Shown: positions 7,418-13,854 of the stretch, piece by piece
Layout of the letters: the number at the start of each line of letters is the position of its first letter
Position numbering within the stretch: the stretch's first letter is position 1
Origin: Motiliproteus sp047622605
GTDB lineage: Bacteria; Pseudomonadota; Gammaproteobacteria; Pseudomonadales; Balneatricaceae
Assembly: GCA_047622605.1 (NCBI GenBank)
Contig: JBLHND010000078.1
Span: forward strand, 1 to 16,123
DNA length: 16,123 nt
Reading direction: 5' to 3'
Program-made: the position numbers and the translations under genes
The notes under the pieces: generated by a model
Told to the model about the DNA's origin: nothing
Databases searched by the model: none
What the model saw: only the letters and a program-made list of their open reading frames with translations

Positions 7418-7490
7418 GTTAACCAGGCTATCTGCACCCTGAGTCCGGGCAGTAATGCAGGCCAATCCTGCCCTGGGTAACTAAGTTTTT
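7418..7490 (+). other. Structured intergenic segment with terminator-like end
   Basis: GTTAACCAGG (7418-7427) pairs with CCTGGGTAAC (7472-7481) with one mismatch. Inside it GCAGG (7457-7461) pairs with CCTGC (7467-7471), stacked directly on the outer stem. An alternative pairing, GGGCAG (7447-7452) with CTGCCC (7468-7473), competes. Five T's follow at 7486-7490. It could be the end of a small RNA or a leader, but no clear promoter lies upstream. The rest of 7268-7525 shows nothing I can name. Confidence 0.3.
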
Positions 7491-7525
7491 GTGTTCCAAG
7501 AAAAATGTGCAGGGCAAGTGCCTAG

Positions 7526-7580
7526 CAGCCTGTCGGACTTGACCGCTCAAGTCCGACAGCCTCTGAGGGTCGACCCAGAG
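7526..7580. repeat. REP-like double hairpin element, copy 1
   Basis: CTGTCGGACTTGA at 7530-7542 is perfectly complementary to 7547-7559 around a CCGC loop, a 13-bp stem. A second hairpin or palindrome follows directly: GGGTCGACCC at 7567-7576, flanked by CTCT (7561-7564) and AGAG (7577-7580). The left edge, GCAGCCTGTCGGACT, recurs almost exactly at 9932-9947. The form, intergenic with paired small hairpins and a second diverged copy, fits a dispersed repetitive extragenic palindrome. Confidence 0.55.
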
Positions 7581-7621
7581 CCGCTGTCCAAAACCTGATG
7601 CCGGGCTCGAGGGAAAAGCAG

Positions 7622-7798
7622 ATGGACGATCGCAGGAGTGGCCTCTGGGTTGGTCGTGAGAGGAGGTTGCTTGCTAGGATCCCCTTTATAGGGCAGATTG
7701 GGCGGGTATTGTGTTATTCCGGCTGGTATGATCGAGTGCTTAGTGTAAGTTCAGTCTTGTTTTATGGTTTACTAAACTCACCTGGTCGTAATCTCTAA
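7622..7798 (+). CDS. Doubtful 58-codon ORF overlapping the receiver-CheC start (TAATG)
   Basis: ATG 7622 has GAGGG at 7609-7613, eight bases upstream. The frame runs to a TAA at 7796-7798 that overlaps the ATG (7798) of the next gene. The downstream gene has no visible ribosome-binding site of its own, so translational coupling would make sense. Against it, the peptide shows no family or domain, and a good extended -10 promoter (7724-7732) lies inside it. It may be chance. Confidence 0.2.
   Translation: MDDRRSGLWVGRERRLLARIPFIGQIGRVLCYSGWYDRVLSVSSVLFYGLLNSPGRNL
7724..7732 (+). promoter_or_regulatory. Extended -10 promoter candidate for the receiver-CheC/cyclase operon
   Basis: TGG followed by TATGAT (7727-7732) gives an extended -10 element with five of six consensus matches. 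No recognisable -35 lies 17 bases upstream, which extended -10 promoters can tolerate. Transcription would begin near 7739, about 59 bases before the start codon. Confidence 0.4.
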
Positions 7799-8826
7799 TG
7801 TCTGTCCCTATCCTGATCTGTGATGATTCTGGTTTTGCCCGCAAGCAGCTGGCGTGCTCGCTGCCGAAGAGTTGGGATGTGGAGGTCAGCTTTGCGGCCG
7901 ATGGTGCCGAGGCGTTGGCCGCCATTATGGACGGCAAGGCCGATATTTTGTTTCTGGATCTGAATATGCCGGTGATGGATGGCTATCAGGTGCTCGAAGC
8001 CGTCCGGTCACGAGACCTGCCCACGTTGGTGGTTGTCGTGTCTGGTGATGTTCAGCCGCAGGCACGTCAACGGGTGATGGCGCTAGGAGCGCTGGATTTC
8101 ATCAAGAAACCGATCGATAGTGATAAGTTACTGACCATTCTGGATCAGTACGGTGTTCTCCACGAACTGGATGGCCGAAGCGCGGCGGCTACTGCAGCCG
8201 CCGCTCATCAACTCCAGAGTGCGCCTCAGGAGCTGACCTTTGATATCCAAGAGGGCTATCAAGAGATAGCCAATGTGGGGATGGGGCAGGCTGCGGATCT
8301 GCTGGCGCGGCTGCTGCGGGTCTTTATCGAACTACCGATACCCCAAGTACGCAAACTTAGCACTGAGCAGTTACCGCTATTAATTCTCCAGGCAGTACCC
8401 GCCTCTGAGGTCTCCGTGGTTACTCAGGGCTTTGTCGGTGCCGGAATTTCAGGTGAGGCGCTGCTGTTCATCGAAGATAGCCATCTTGAAGCGTTGACGC
8501 GGTTAATCCAAGAGCAGGGGGAGATCAATGCCGGGGGTCAGCTGGATCTGTTGATGGAGATCTCTAATATTCTGATCGGCGCCTGTATGGGGGGGTTCGC
8601 CGAGCAGCTGGATCTTAAATTCAGTATGGGGCATCCCGTTATGCTGGATCGTGCGCTGGATTCGAACGGACTGGCATTCAAGTCTGCCGGTGCGAATGCC
8701 GAGTTGATGACCATCGAAATGTGCTTCGGCATTCGAGAGCAACCGATTAATTGCACTCTGCTGCTTATGTTTACCGGTGACTCTCTCCCTCTGCTGGATG
8801 AACGCATTAATCTGCTGGTGGAGTAG
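7798..8826 (+). CDS. Response regulator with CheC-type phosphatase domain
   Basis: The 342-residue protein starts with an intact receiver (about 1-120): acidic pair D9-D10, phospho-acceptor D54 in LFLDLNMP, S82 and K104 in KKPID. An Ala-rich linker (about 127-142) leads to a CheC/CheX/FliY-type domain (about 148-342). Both phosphatase helices keep their key residues: E156 and N159 (EIANVGMGQA), E254 and N257 (EISNILIGACMGG). CheC-family proteins remove phosphate from CheY-P, so this one may dephosphorylate its own receiver or a separate one. No chemotaxis genes are nearby. The next gene is a diguanylate cyclase, so the pair more likely feeds cyclic-di-GMP signalling. ATG 7798 is the only sensible start, with an in-frame stop three codons upstream, yet it lacks a ribosome site. 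Confidence 0.88.
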   Translation: MSVPILICDDSGFARKQLACSLPKSWDVEVSFAADGAEALAAIMDGKADILFLDLNMPVMDGYQVLEAVRSRDLPTLVVVVSGDVQPQARQRVMALGALDFIKKPIDSDKLLTILDQYGVLHELDGRSAAATAAAAHQLQSAPQELTFDIQEGYQEIANVGMGQAADLLARLLRVFIELPIPQVRKLSTEQLPLLILQAVPASEVSVVTQGFVGAGISGEALLFIEDSHLEALTRLIQEQGEINAGGQLDLLMEISNILIGACMGGFAEQLDLKFSMGHPVMLDRALDSNGLAFKSAGANAELMTIEMCFGIREQPINCTLLLMFTGDSLPLLDERINLLVE

Positions 8827-8959
8827 TCCTCGGAGCAACCCGTGATCAGAGTGTCGCGGTTGCAGAGGATCATTCGATGAATTCAAATTCTATTAGTGGA
8901 GTAGTCCGTGAATCAGCCTGTTGATCAGAGCATTGCGGTATCAGATGTTCATTGGATGA
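8818..8959 (+). repeat. Imperfect tandem duplication (period 78) across the gene junction
   Basis: Bases 8818-8880 and 8896-8959 align with about 49 of 63 identities and one gap. The first 12 bases, GTGGAGTAGTCC, are identical, as is TGATCAGAG further on. Copy 1 carries the receiver-CheC stop codon. Copy 2 carries the ribosome site (GGAG 8898-8901) and first 17 codons of the cyclase. With its one-base deletion allowed for, copy 1 reads EQPVDQSVAVAEDHSMN against NQPVDQSIAVSDVHWMM in the cyclase, so it looks like a decayed copy of the cyclase 5' end. Confidence 0.75.
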
Positions 8960-9891
8960 TGGATGCTCTGCAGAGCATCGAAGTTGGCTTGCTAGTGGTC
9001 GATAGCGACAGCCGCATTGTGGCTTGGAATGGCTTTATGGAACACCACTCGGGTATCAGTGCGGCCAGCGCGATCGGCGCTAACCTGTTTGAGCTGGTCA
9101 CCGATCTTCCGGTTGCCTGGATGAGCCGACAGCTTGCGGCCGTTACCGCCCTCAAGGTTCCCGCCTACTCGACCTGGAAGCAGCGTCCCTACCTGTTCCG
9201 CTTCAAGAATTATCGACCGATCACGGGTCCATCAGATTTTATGTACCAGGACGTTAGCTTTTTTCCGCTGAGCTCGGTGAATGCGGAATCGACCAAGATC
9301 TGCATCACTCTGTATGATGTGACTCAGAGTGCGGTCAATGAGCAGGCGATGAAGCAGTTAAACGCGGATCTGGCGCACCTGAGTAGAACCGACCGAATGA
9401 CTCAGTTGAATAATCGCGGTCACTGGGAAGAGCTGGCGCTACATGAATTTAAACGCTGCCAGCGCTCAGGGCATAGTTCATGCTTGGTGATGTTTGATAT
9501 CGATCATTTTAAAAAAGTTAACGATACCTATGGTCACCAGGTGGGTGACGAGGTGATCATCGCCCTGTCCTCTACCGTTCGCAAGATGGCCCGCGATACT
9601 GATCTGGCCGGACGTTATGGGGGTGAAGAGTTTGCCGTCGTGCTTTGTGATACCGATGCCCAGGGGGCTGCTATGTTCTGTGAACGAGCCCGCTATGAGA
9701 TCGAACAACTGGTCGTGGAGGCGCTAGGCGAAAGGGTACGTTTTACCATCAGTCTAGGCTTTTCGCAGATCAATGCCGAGATAGGTTCCTTGGAAGCCTG
9801 GCTGAAACAGGCCGACGCCGCGCTCTACTATTCTAAAGAGCATGGCCGTAATCAAGTTACCCAGTTTGATGCGGTCCTTATTCCGCTTTAA
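8908..9891 (+). CDS. PAS-domain diguanylate cyclase (GGEEF)
   Basis: The enzyme makes cyclic-di-GMP from two GTP. The 327-residue protein has no membrane segment. A PAS-like sensor domain spans about 15-140 (GLLVVDSDSRIVAWNGFMEHHSG, ending ITLYDVTQ). A short coiled linker (about 141-160) and a complete GGDEF domain (about 158-320) follow: metal-binding D197 in FDIDHFKKVND, signature GGEEF at 238-242, and the product-inhibition I-site RDTD at 229-232, five residues before it. The cyclase should therefore be active and feedback-inhibited. GTG 8908 is chosen because GGAG (8898-8901) lies six bases upstream. It follows the receiver-CheC gene by 81 bases and probably shares its transcript, suggesting that the CheC protein tunes its activity. 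What the PAS domain binds is unknown. Confidence 0.92.
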   Translation: MNQPVDQSIAVSDVHWMMDALQSIEVGLLVVDSDSRIVAWNGFMEHHSGISAASAIGANLFELVTDLPVAWMSRQLAAVTALKVPAYSTWKQRPYLFRFKNYRPITGPSDFMYQDVSFFPLSSVNAESTKICITLYDVTQSAVNEQAMKQLNADLAHLSRTDRMTQLNNRGHWEELALHEFKRCQRSGHSSCLVMFDIDHFKKVNDTYGHQVGDEVIIALSSTVRKMARDTDLAGRYGGEEFAVVLCDTDAQGAAMFCERARYEIEQLVVEALGERVRFTISLGFSQINAEIGSLEAWLKQADAALYYSKEHGRNQVTQFDAVLIPL

Positions 9892-9893
9892 TT

Positions 9894-9967
9894 CTGTGGG
9901 TTAGGCTTCAGTCTGACGATGGCCACTTCATGCAGCCTTGTCGGACTCACAAAGTGCCGACCCACAG
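9894..9967. repeat. Hairpin element, diverged copy 2, between convergent genes
   Basis: GTCGGACT (9940-9947) pairs with AGT-CCGAC (9953-9961) with one bulged G and a CACAA loop. The left flank, GCAGCCTTGTCGGACT, matches the element at 7526 with one added T. An outer 8-bp inverted repeat, CTGTGGGT (9894-9901) with ACCCACAG (9960-9967), encloses the segment. It lies between the convergent cyclase and EAL genes and may slow or end transcription. It has no T-run. Confidence 0.5.
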
Positions 9968-10042
9968 GAGCGCGCCTATTGCAGGGTCTTAGCTGCCTGC
10001 CTGCAGGCGATCTTGGCCTCTAAATGGACTATAGAGAGGCTG

Positions 10043-12646
10043 TCATACGTGTTTAGGCTGCCGCAGATACGTCAGCATGGCGCAGGTTTCCAGTGGGCGG
10101 CTGAACAGGAAGCCTTGCAGGTGGCGGCAGCCATAGTCTTGGAGCAACTCTTGTTGTTCATTGGTTTCGACCCCTTCGGCGACCACCGTCAGACCCAGGT
10201 TCTGTCCCATGTGAATAATGGCTTGGACGATCGCAGCCATTTTAGGGTCCTGATCTATTCTCGCGGTGAAACTACCATCGATCTTAAGCGTGTCGAGTGG
10301 TAATTTTCTCAGGTAGTTTAGTGACGAGTAGCCGGTACCAAAATCATCGACGGCGACACTGATGCCGGTTTCACGCAGCCTGCACAGTACATGAATTGCT
10401 GCGTCCATATCCTCGATCATGACGCTTTCTGTGATCTCGAGTTCCAGTTGCTGCGGCGGGAGGCCGCTGCGCGTCAAGGTGGCGATTATCTTTTCCAACA
10501 GTAGAGGGTCCATAAACTGGCGGGCAGATAAATTCACCGCGACTTTCAGGGGACGCGACAGTTGTTGGCTCCAGAGCATCACCTGGTGGCAGGCGGTGTC
10601 GATGACCCAATCACCGATCGGCAGGATCAGTCCGGTGTCTTCGGCAACCTGGATAAAATCGCCAGGCGGGAGTAGTCCTTTATCGGGGTGTTGCCAGCGG
10701 ATCAGAGCCTCCATGCTGCTGACCTCACCGCTATGGATGTCAATCTTAGGTTGGTAGTGAAGAATAAAGTGTTGCTCGCGGATCGCCTGGCGCAGATCCG
10801 ACTCCAACTCGATACGACCGTTGGCGGTGTTGTCCATCAGGGCTGAGAAAAACTTGAACTGGTTCCGGCCGCCGCGTTTGGAGCGGTACATCGCCTTGTC
10901 GGCGTTGTTGAGCAGTTGCTCGTAGCTGTCGCCGTCATCCGGAAACACCGAAATGCCGATGCTGATGGAGACAAAGACAGGCTTGTTCGCAACGATTATC
11001 GCCTCGCTAAAAGCCACTCGAAGACGTTCAATAATGACGGTAACGGCATCGTGGTTCTCTAAATCGTCGATGGCTACGGTAAATTCATCACCGCCCATAC
11101 GAGCAGCGATGGGAGTGTTAGCGTCATCTATGACGCGAGCCACCGCATCGCTGCTGCGTATGCACTCTTGGATTCGTTTGCCAACCTCTATCAGTAACTG
11201 GTCACCTGCGAGATGCCCCAGCACATCATTGACGTCTTTAAAATGGTCGAGATCGATAAACAGCAAGGCGGCCTTGTAGGTTGGATCGCGCTGGGCTTTG
11301 AGCAGTTTTTGCTCGACCCGTTCTTTAAACAACAATCGGTTGGGCAGATTTGTCAGGGCATCATAGAGAGCCAGTCGTTCTAGGCGCTTCTCCTGATCCT
11401 TGCGTTCGGTGATATCTGAAAAAACGCCGACGTAATGGCTGGTCTGTTGATCATCGTCCTTGATGGCGCTGATCGACAACCATTTGGGATAGATCTCACC
11501 GTTATTGCGGCGATCCCAGACTTCGCCGCGCCACTGGCCGTGCTGTAATAATTGAGACCACATCTGTCGGTAGAAGTCATCGTCATGGCGACCCGACTTA
11601 TGGACGCTGGGATTCTTCCCCAGCACCTGCTCACGTGAAAATCCGGTCAGCTGGCAATAGGCGTGGTTGACCTCCACAATCACGCCCAGGCTGTCGGTAA
11701 CCACGACGGCCTCGCTGGTGCTCTTTAGGACCTCGTGACTCCTGCGCAGCTGCTTTTGAGCCTGCTGATGTTGATCGACCTCTTTGGCCAACGCCTTTTT
11801 TTCAAGTTCTATGCGACGATTCAGGGTGGTCGCCCGGGTGATGATCCCGGCATATAAGGAAAATAGCAGTAAAAAAATAAGCATTAGCGCTAGCAGCGAT
11901 CCGGTTACCCGGTCGAGCAGCTGCTTTCCGGGGCGAGGGGCTTGATAGCTCAGGGTTGCCAGGGGCTCGTCCAGCGCAGAACTGAGCAGTAGTCCCGGTG
12001 CTTGGGCGCTTAAGTCGAGAGAGAGGAGTTGCAGGTTGTAGCTGAGGGCGTGTTGTTGAATAAAATCGGCATTAATCGCCCGCATGAATACCAGTACAGA
12101 TGTGTAAATTCCACTGCGGCGGATCTGCTCGGTAGACTCGGGTGTGAAGGCAAAGGCTCCGACCAGATACAGCTGTCCCGCGATCTTGACCAGGCCGGAA
12201 GCGCCTTTAGGGTCCTGCAGGGATGAATCTCGGGCGAGGTCCAGCAGCTGCTGCAGTGCGAGTGAGGTACTGAATCGGCCGAGTTCCTGTTGTAGCTCGC
12301 CGTTAATAAAGCCTATAGGGATCTGGTTATCGGCAGTGATCACCAGACTCGTCTGTATATTAAAGTGGTCGTAGAGATTACTGCCGATATTAGCATCAGC
12401 CCACTCAAGATCCTGCTGTTGCAGCAGGTTTTGAGCCGCGTCATCCCACCAGGCATAATCGAGCGCCTGATTTCTCAGCGAGGCTGCTGCATGCGCGAGG
12501 GAGGAGCTGATAAAGGAGCGATATAGACTATCCGCTTCCCGATCCTGCTCTGTTGAGGCCTGGTTGATGATCAATGCAACCGTCAGTATTGCCGCTATCA
12601 GCAAGACCATAGGTAGTATAAGCAACTGAATTCGACCGTAACTCAT
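10043..12646 (-). CDS. Membrane CHASE4-PAS-GGDEF-EAL protein (cyclic-di-GMP turnover)
   Basis: This 867-residue inner-membrane sensor has two membrane spans (about 7-29 and 249-270). Between them is a periplasmic CHASE4-type domain (YAWWDDAAQ at 64-72, then NIGSNLYDHF). A coiled segment (275-305), a PAS domain (about 303-416, ending VFSDITERK), GGDEF (about 425-600) and EAL (about 612-862) follow. GGDEF is intact at 518-522, but no RxxD I-site stands five residues before it. EAL motifs are complete: EAL 646-648, N705, E737, DDFG 767-770, K788 and EGVE 824-827. Phosphodiesterase activity is therefore likely. Cyclase activity is possible, or GGDEF may only bind GTP to stimulate EAL. It faces the PAS-GGDEF cyclase gene, so opposing enzymes sit side by side. 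ATG 12646 has only a weak purine stretch upstream. Confidence 0.93.
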   Translation of the reverse strand: MSYGRIQLLILPMVLLIAAILTVALIINQASTEQDREADSLYRSFISSSLAHAAASLRNQALDYAWWDDAAQNLLQQQDLEWADANIGSNLYDHFNIQTSLVITADNQIPIGFINGELQQELGRFSTSLALQQLLDLARDSSLQDPKGASGLVKIAGQLYLVGAFAFTPESTEQIRRSGIYTSVLVFMRAINADFIQQHALSYNLQLLSLDLSAQAPGLLLSSALDEPLATLSYQAPRPGKQLLDRVTGSLLALMLIFLLLFSLYAGIITRATTLNRRIELEKKALAKEVDQHQQAQKQLRRSHEVLKSTSEAVVVTDSLGVIVEVNHAYCQLTGFSREQVLGKNPSVHKSGRHDDDFYRQMWSQLLQHGQWRGEVWDRRNNGEIYPKWLSISAIKDDDQQTSHYVGVFSDITERKDQEKRLERLALYDALTNLPNRLLFKERVEQKLLKAQRDPTYKAALLFIDLDHFKDVNDVLGHLAGDQLLIEVGKRIQECIRSSDAVARVIDDANTPIAARMGGDEFTVAIDDLENHDAVTVIIERLRVAFSEAIIVANKPVFVSISIGISVFPDDGDSYEQLLNNADKAMYRSKRGGRNQFKFFSALMDNTANGRIELESDLRQAIREQHFILHYQPKIDIHSGEVSSMEALIRWQHPDKGLLPPGDFIQVAEDTGLILPIGDWVIDTACHQVMLWSQQLSRPLKVAVNLSARQFMDPLLLEKIIATLTRSGLPPQQLELEITESVMIEDMDAAIHVLCRLRETGISVAVDDFGTGYSSLNYLRKLPLDTLKIDGSFTARIDQDPKMAAIVQAIIHMGQNLGLTVVAEGVETNEQQELLQDYGCRHLQGFLFSRPLETCAMLTYLRQPKHV

Positions 12647-12691
12647 CAGATGATTACTCTTCTGAAACCGGTGCCACAGCGGTTCTTTTTT

Positions 12692-12697
12692 TTTATA
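12692..12697 (-). promoter_or_regulatory. Possible -10 box for the CHASE4-EAL gene
   Basis: TATAAA on the minus strand (12697-12692) opens a nine-A run (T's at 12686-12694 on the plus strand), about 46 bases before the start codon. No convincing -35 is visible. The A-run may act as a bent or slippery segment. No flagellar-type or sigma-54 boxes were seen. Confidence 0.3.
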
Positions 12698-12777
12698 TGA
12701 GTCGATTTAAGCAGTTTTTGCTTCTGCTTGCACCCTAAAAAGGCTATATGCGCAACAGCTGACGGATGCGTAACCAT

Positions 12778-12808
12778 AAAAAAAGCCGTGATCGGGATCA
12801 CGGCTTTT
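12778..12808 (-). terminator. Intrinsic terminator of htpX
   Basis: AAAAGCCGTGATC (12781-12793) is complementary to 12796-12808. The practical stem closes a four-base CGGG loop. On the minus strand the stem is followed by seven T's (12784-12778). It lies about 28 bases after the htpX stop codon and separates htpX from the EAL gene downstream on the same strand. Confidence 0.9.
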
Positions 12809-12836
12809 GACTTAGTCAGGACCGAGGTGCGGGTGC

Positions 12837-13718
12837 TTAGCCGTGGCGCAGCGCGTCGATACGGTCGTCCAGCGGTGGATGGCTGGCAAAGAGCGCGGCC
12901 AGTCCCTGTTTCAGACCACCGGCGATGCCGAAGGCGACCAGCTGATCGGGCATCTCGGTGGGTAGATCCTGCTCCGCCTTGAGGCGCTGTAGGGCACCGA
13001 TCATCGCCGCACTGCCAGCCAGCTGGGCACCCATCGCATCAGCGCGAAACTCTCTGCGGCGTGAGAACCAGGCGACGATGGTGGAGGCAAGGATTCCCAG
13101 TACCACCTCGGCGATGATCGAACTGATGTAATAACCTATTCCGTGGCCGCGCTCATTCTTGAGGATCACCCGGTCGACGATGTGGCCGATGACACGGGCG
13201 AAGAACATCACGAAGGTGTTAACCACCCCTTGGAGCAGAGCTAGGGTGATCATGTCGCCGTTGGCGACGTGGCCGATCTCATGCGCCATCACCGCCCTAA
13301 CCTCGGCACGACTGAAGCGTTGCAGCAGCCCTTGACTGACGGCGACCAGGGCCGCGTTTTTATTCCAACCGGTGGCGAAGGCGTTGGACTGTGACGAGGG
13401 GAAAATCCCCACTTCGGGCATCCCGATGCCCGCCTGCTTGGCCAGTTCGGTAACCGTCTCGAGCAGCCATTGCTCATCGGCATTGCGCGGCTTCCCGATG
13501 ATCTGGGTGCCGCTGGCACGCTTGGCCATCCATTTTGACAGCAGCAGGGAGATCAGGGAGCCGGCCATGCCAAAAACGGCACAGATGATCAGCAGATTGC
13601 CTAGGTCCAGGTCAATACCGTTGGCTTGCAGCGTCGAGCCGACGCCGAGCAGGCTCAGGGTGATGCTGGCGACCAGGATGATGGCCAGGTTGGTGGCCAG
13701 GAATAGCAAAATACGCAT
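12837..13718 (-). CDS. htpX: Membrane zinc metalloprotease HtpX
   Basis: HtpX is an inner-membrane M48-family protease that degrades misfolded membrane proteins alongside FtsH. The 293-residue length equals the usual size. Two N-terminal hydrophobic segments (about 3-25 and 41-61) are followed by the cytosolic catalytic region, with zinc motif HEIGH (H146, E147, H150) and third ligand E223 in RRREFRADAMG. Two further hydrophobic stretches lie at about 158-184 and 196-217. SNAFATG (111-117) and the C-terminal SHPPLDDRI are family hallmarks. On the minus strand AGGA lies nine bases before ATG 13718. A near-consensus sigma-32 promoter stands upstream, which agrees with the heat-shock control known for E. 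coli htpX. A terminator follows the stop, so it appears to be a single-gene unit. Confidence 0.97.
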   Translation of the reverse strand: MRILLFLATNLAIILVASITLSLLGVGSTLQANGIDLDLGNLLIICAVFGMAGSLISLLLSKWMAKRASGTQIIGKPRNADEQWLLETVTELAKQAGIGMPEVGIFPSSQSNAFATGWNKNAALVAVSQGLLQRFSRAEVRAVMAHEIGHVANGDMITLALLQGVVNTFVMFFARVIGHIVDRVILKNERGHGIGYYISSIIAEVVLGILASTIVAWFSRRREFRADAMGAQLAGSAAMIGALQRLKAEQDLPTEMPDQLVAFGIAGGLKQGLAALFASHPPLDDRIDALRHG

Positions 13719-13767
13719 GTAATATTTTCCTAGTAAGAGAATCGCTTAGGATTGGTTTATCCCGATT

Positions 13768-13796
13768 AGATGGGGTCATTAAAGAAAACTTTCAAG
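13768..13796 (-). promoter_or_regulatory. Sigma-32 (heat-shock) promoter of htpX
   Basis: On the minus strand CTTGAAA (13796-13790) is followed after 14 bases by CCCCATCT (13775-13768). This matches the RpoH consensus CTTGAAA-N(13-15)-CCCCATnT at every specified position. Transcription would start near 13761, about 42 bases before the htpX start codon. The -35 box overlaps the first copy of the 11-bp repeat array. Confidence 0.85.
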
Positions 13797-13826
13797 GTTA
13801 TACCAAGGTTATAGCAAGGTTATACT
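13793..13826 (+). repeat. Three 11-bp tandem repeats in the htpX/methyltransferase divergent promoter
   Basis: CAAGGTTATAC (13793-13803), CAAGGTTATAG (13804-13814) and CAAGGTTATAC (13815-13825) are contiguous. The last unit plus one base gives TATACT (13821-13826), a good -10 box for the plus-strand methyltransferase gene. The first overlaps the htpX sigma-32 -35 box. Spacing of one helical turn would put a bound protein on one face of the DNA. Confidence 0.85.
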
Positions 13827-13854
13827 ACGCATCCTTTTCAACCATGAGTCCCGC

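Noticed and set aside
7418..7481. Possible integron attC site, because of GTTAAC near paired arms
   Set aside because: The core-site pattern GTTRRRY is not met at the required ends, and no integrase or cassette genes are present.
8503..8886. 127-codon minus-strand ORF opposite the receiver-CheC gene
   Set aside because: It is an antisense shadow of the CheC domain, which has intact catalytic motifs on the plus strand.
12728..12982. 84-codon plus-strand ORF across the htpX terminator
   Set aside because: It runs through a clear terminator hairpin and the 3' end of htpX. The peptide looks random.
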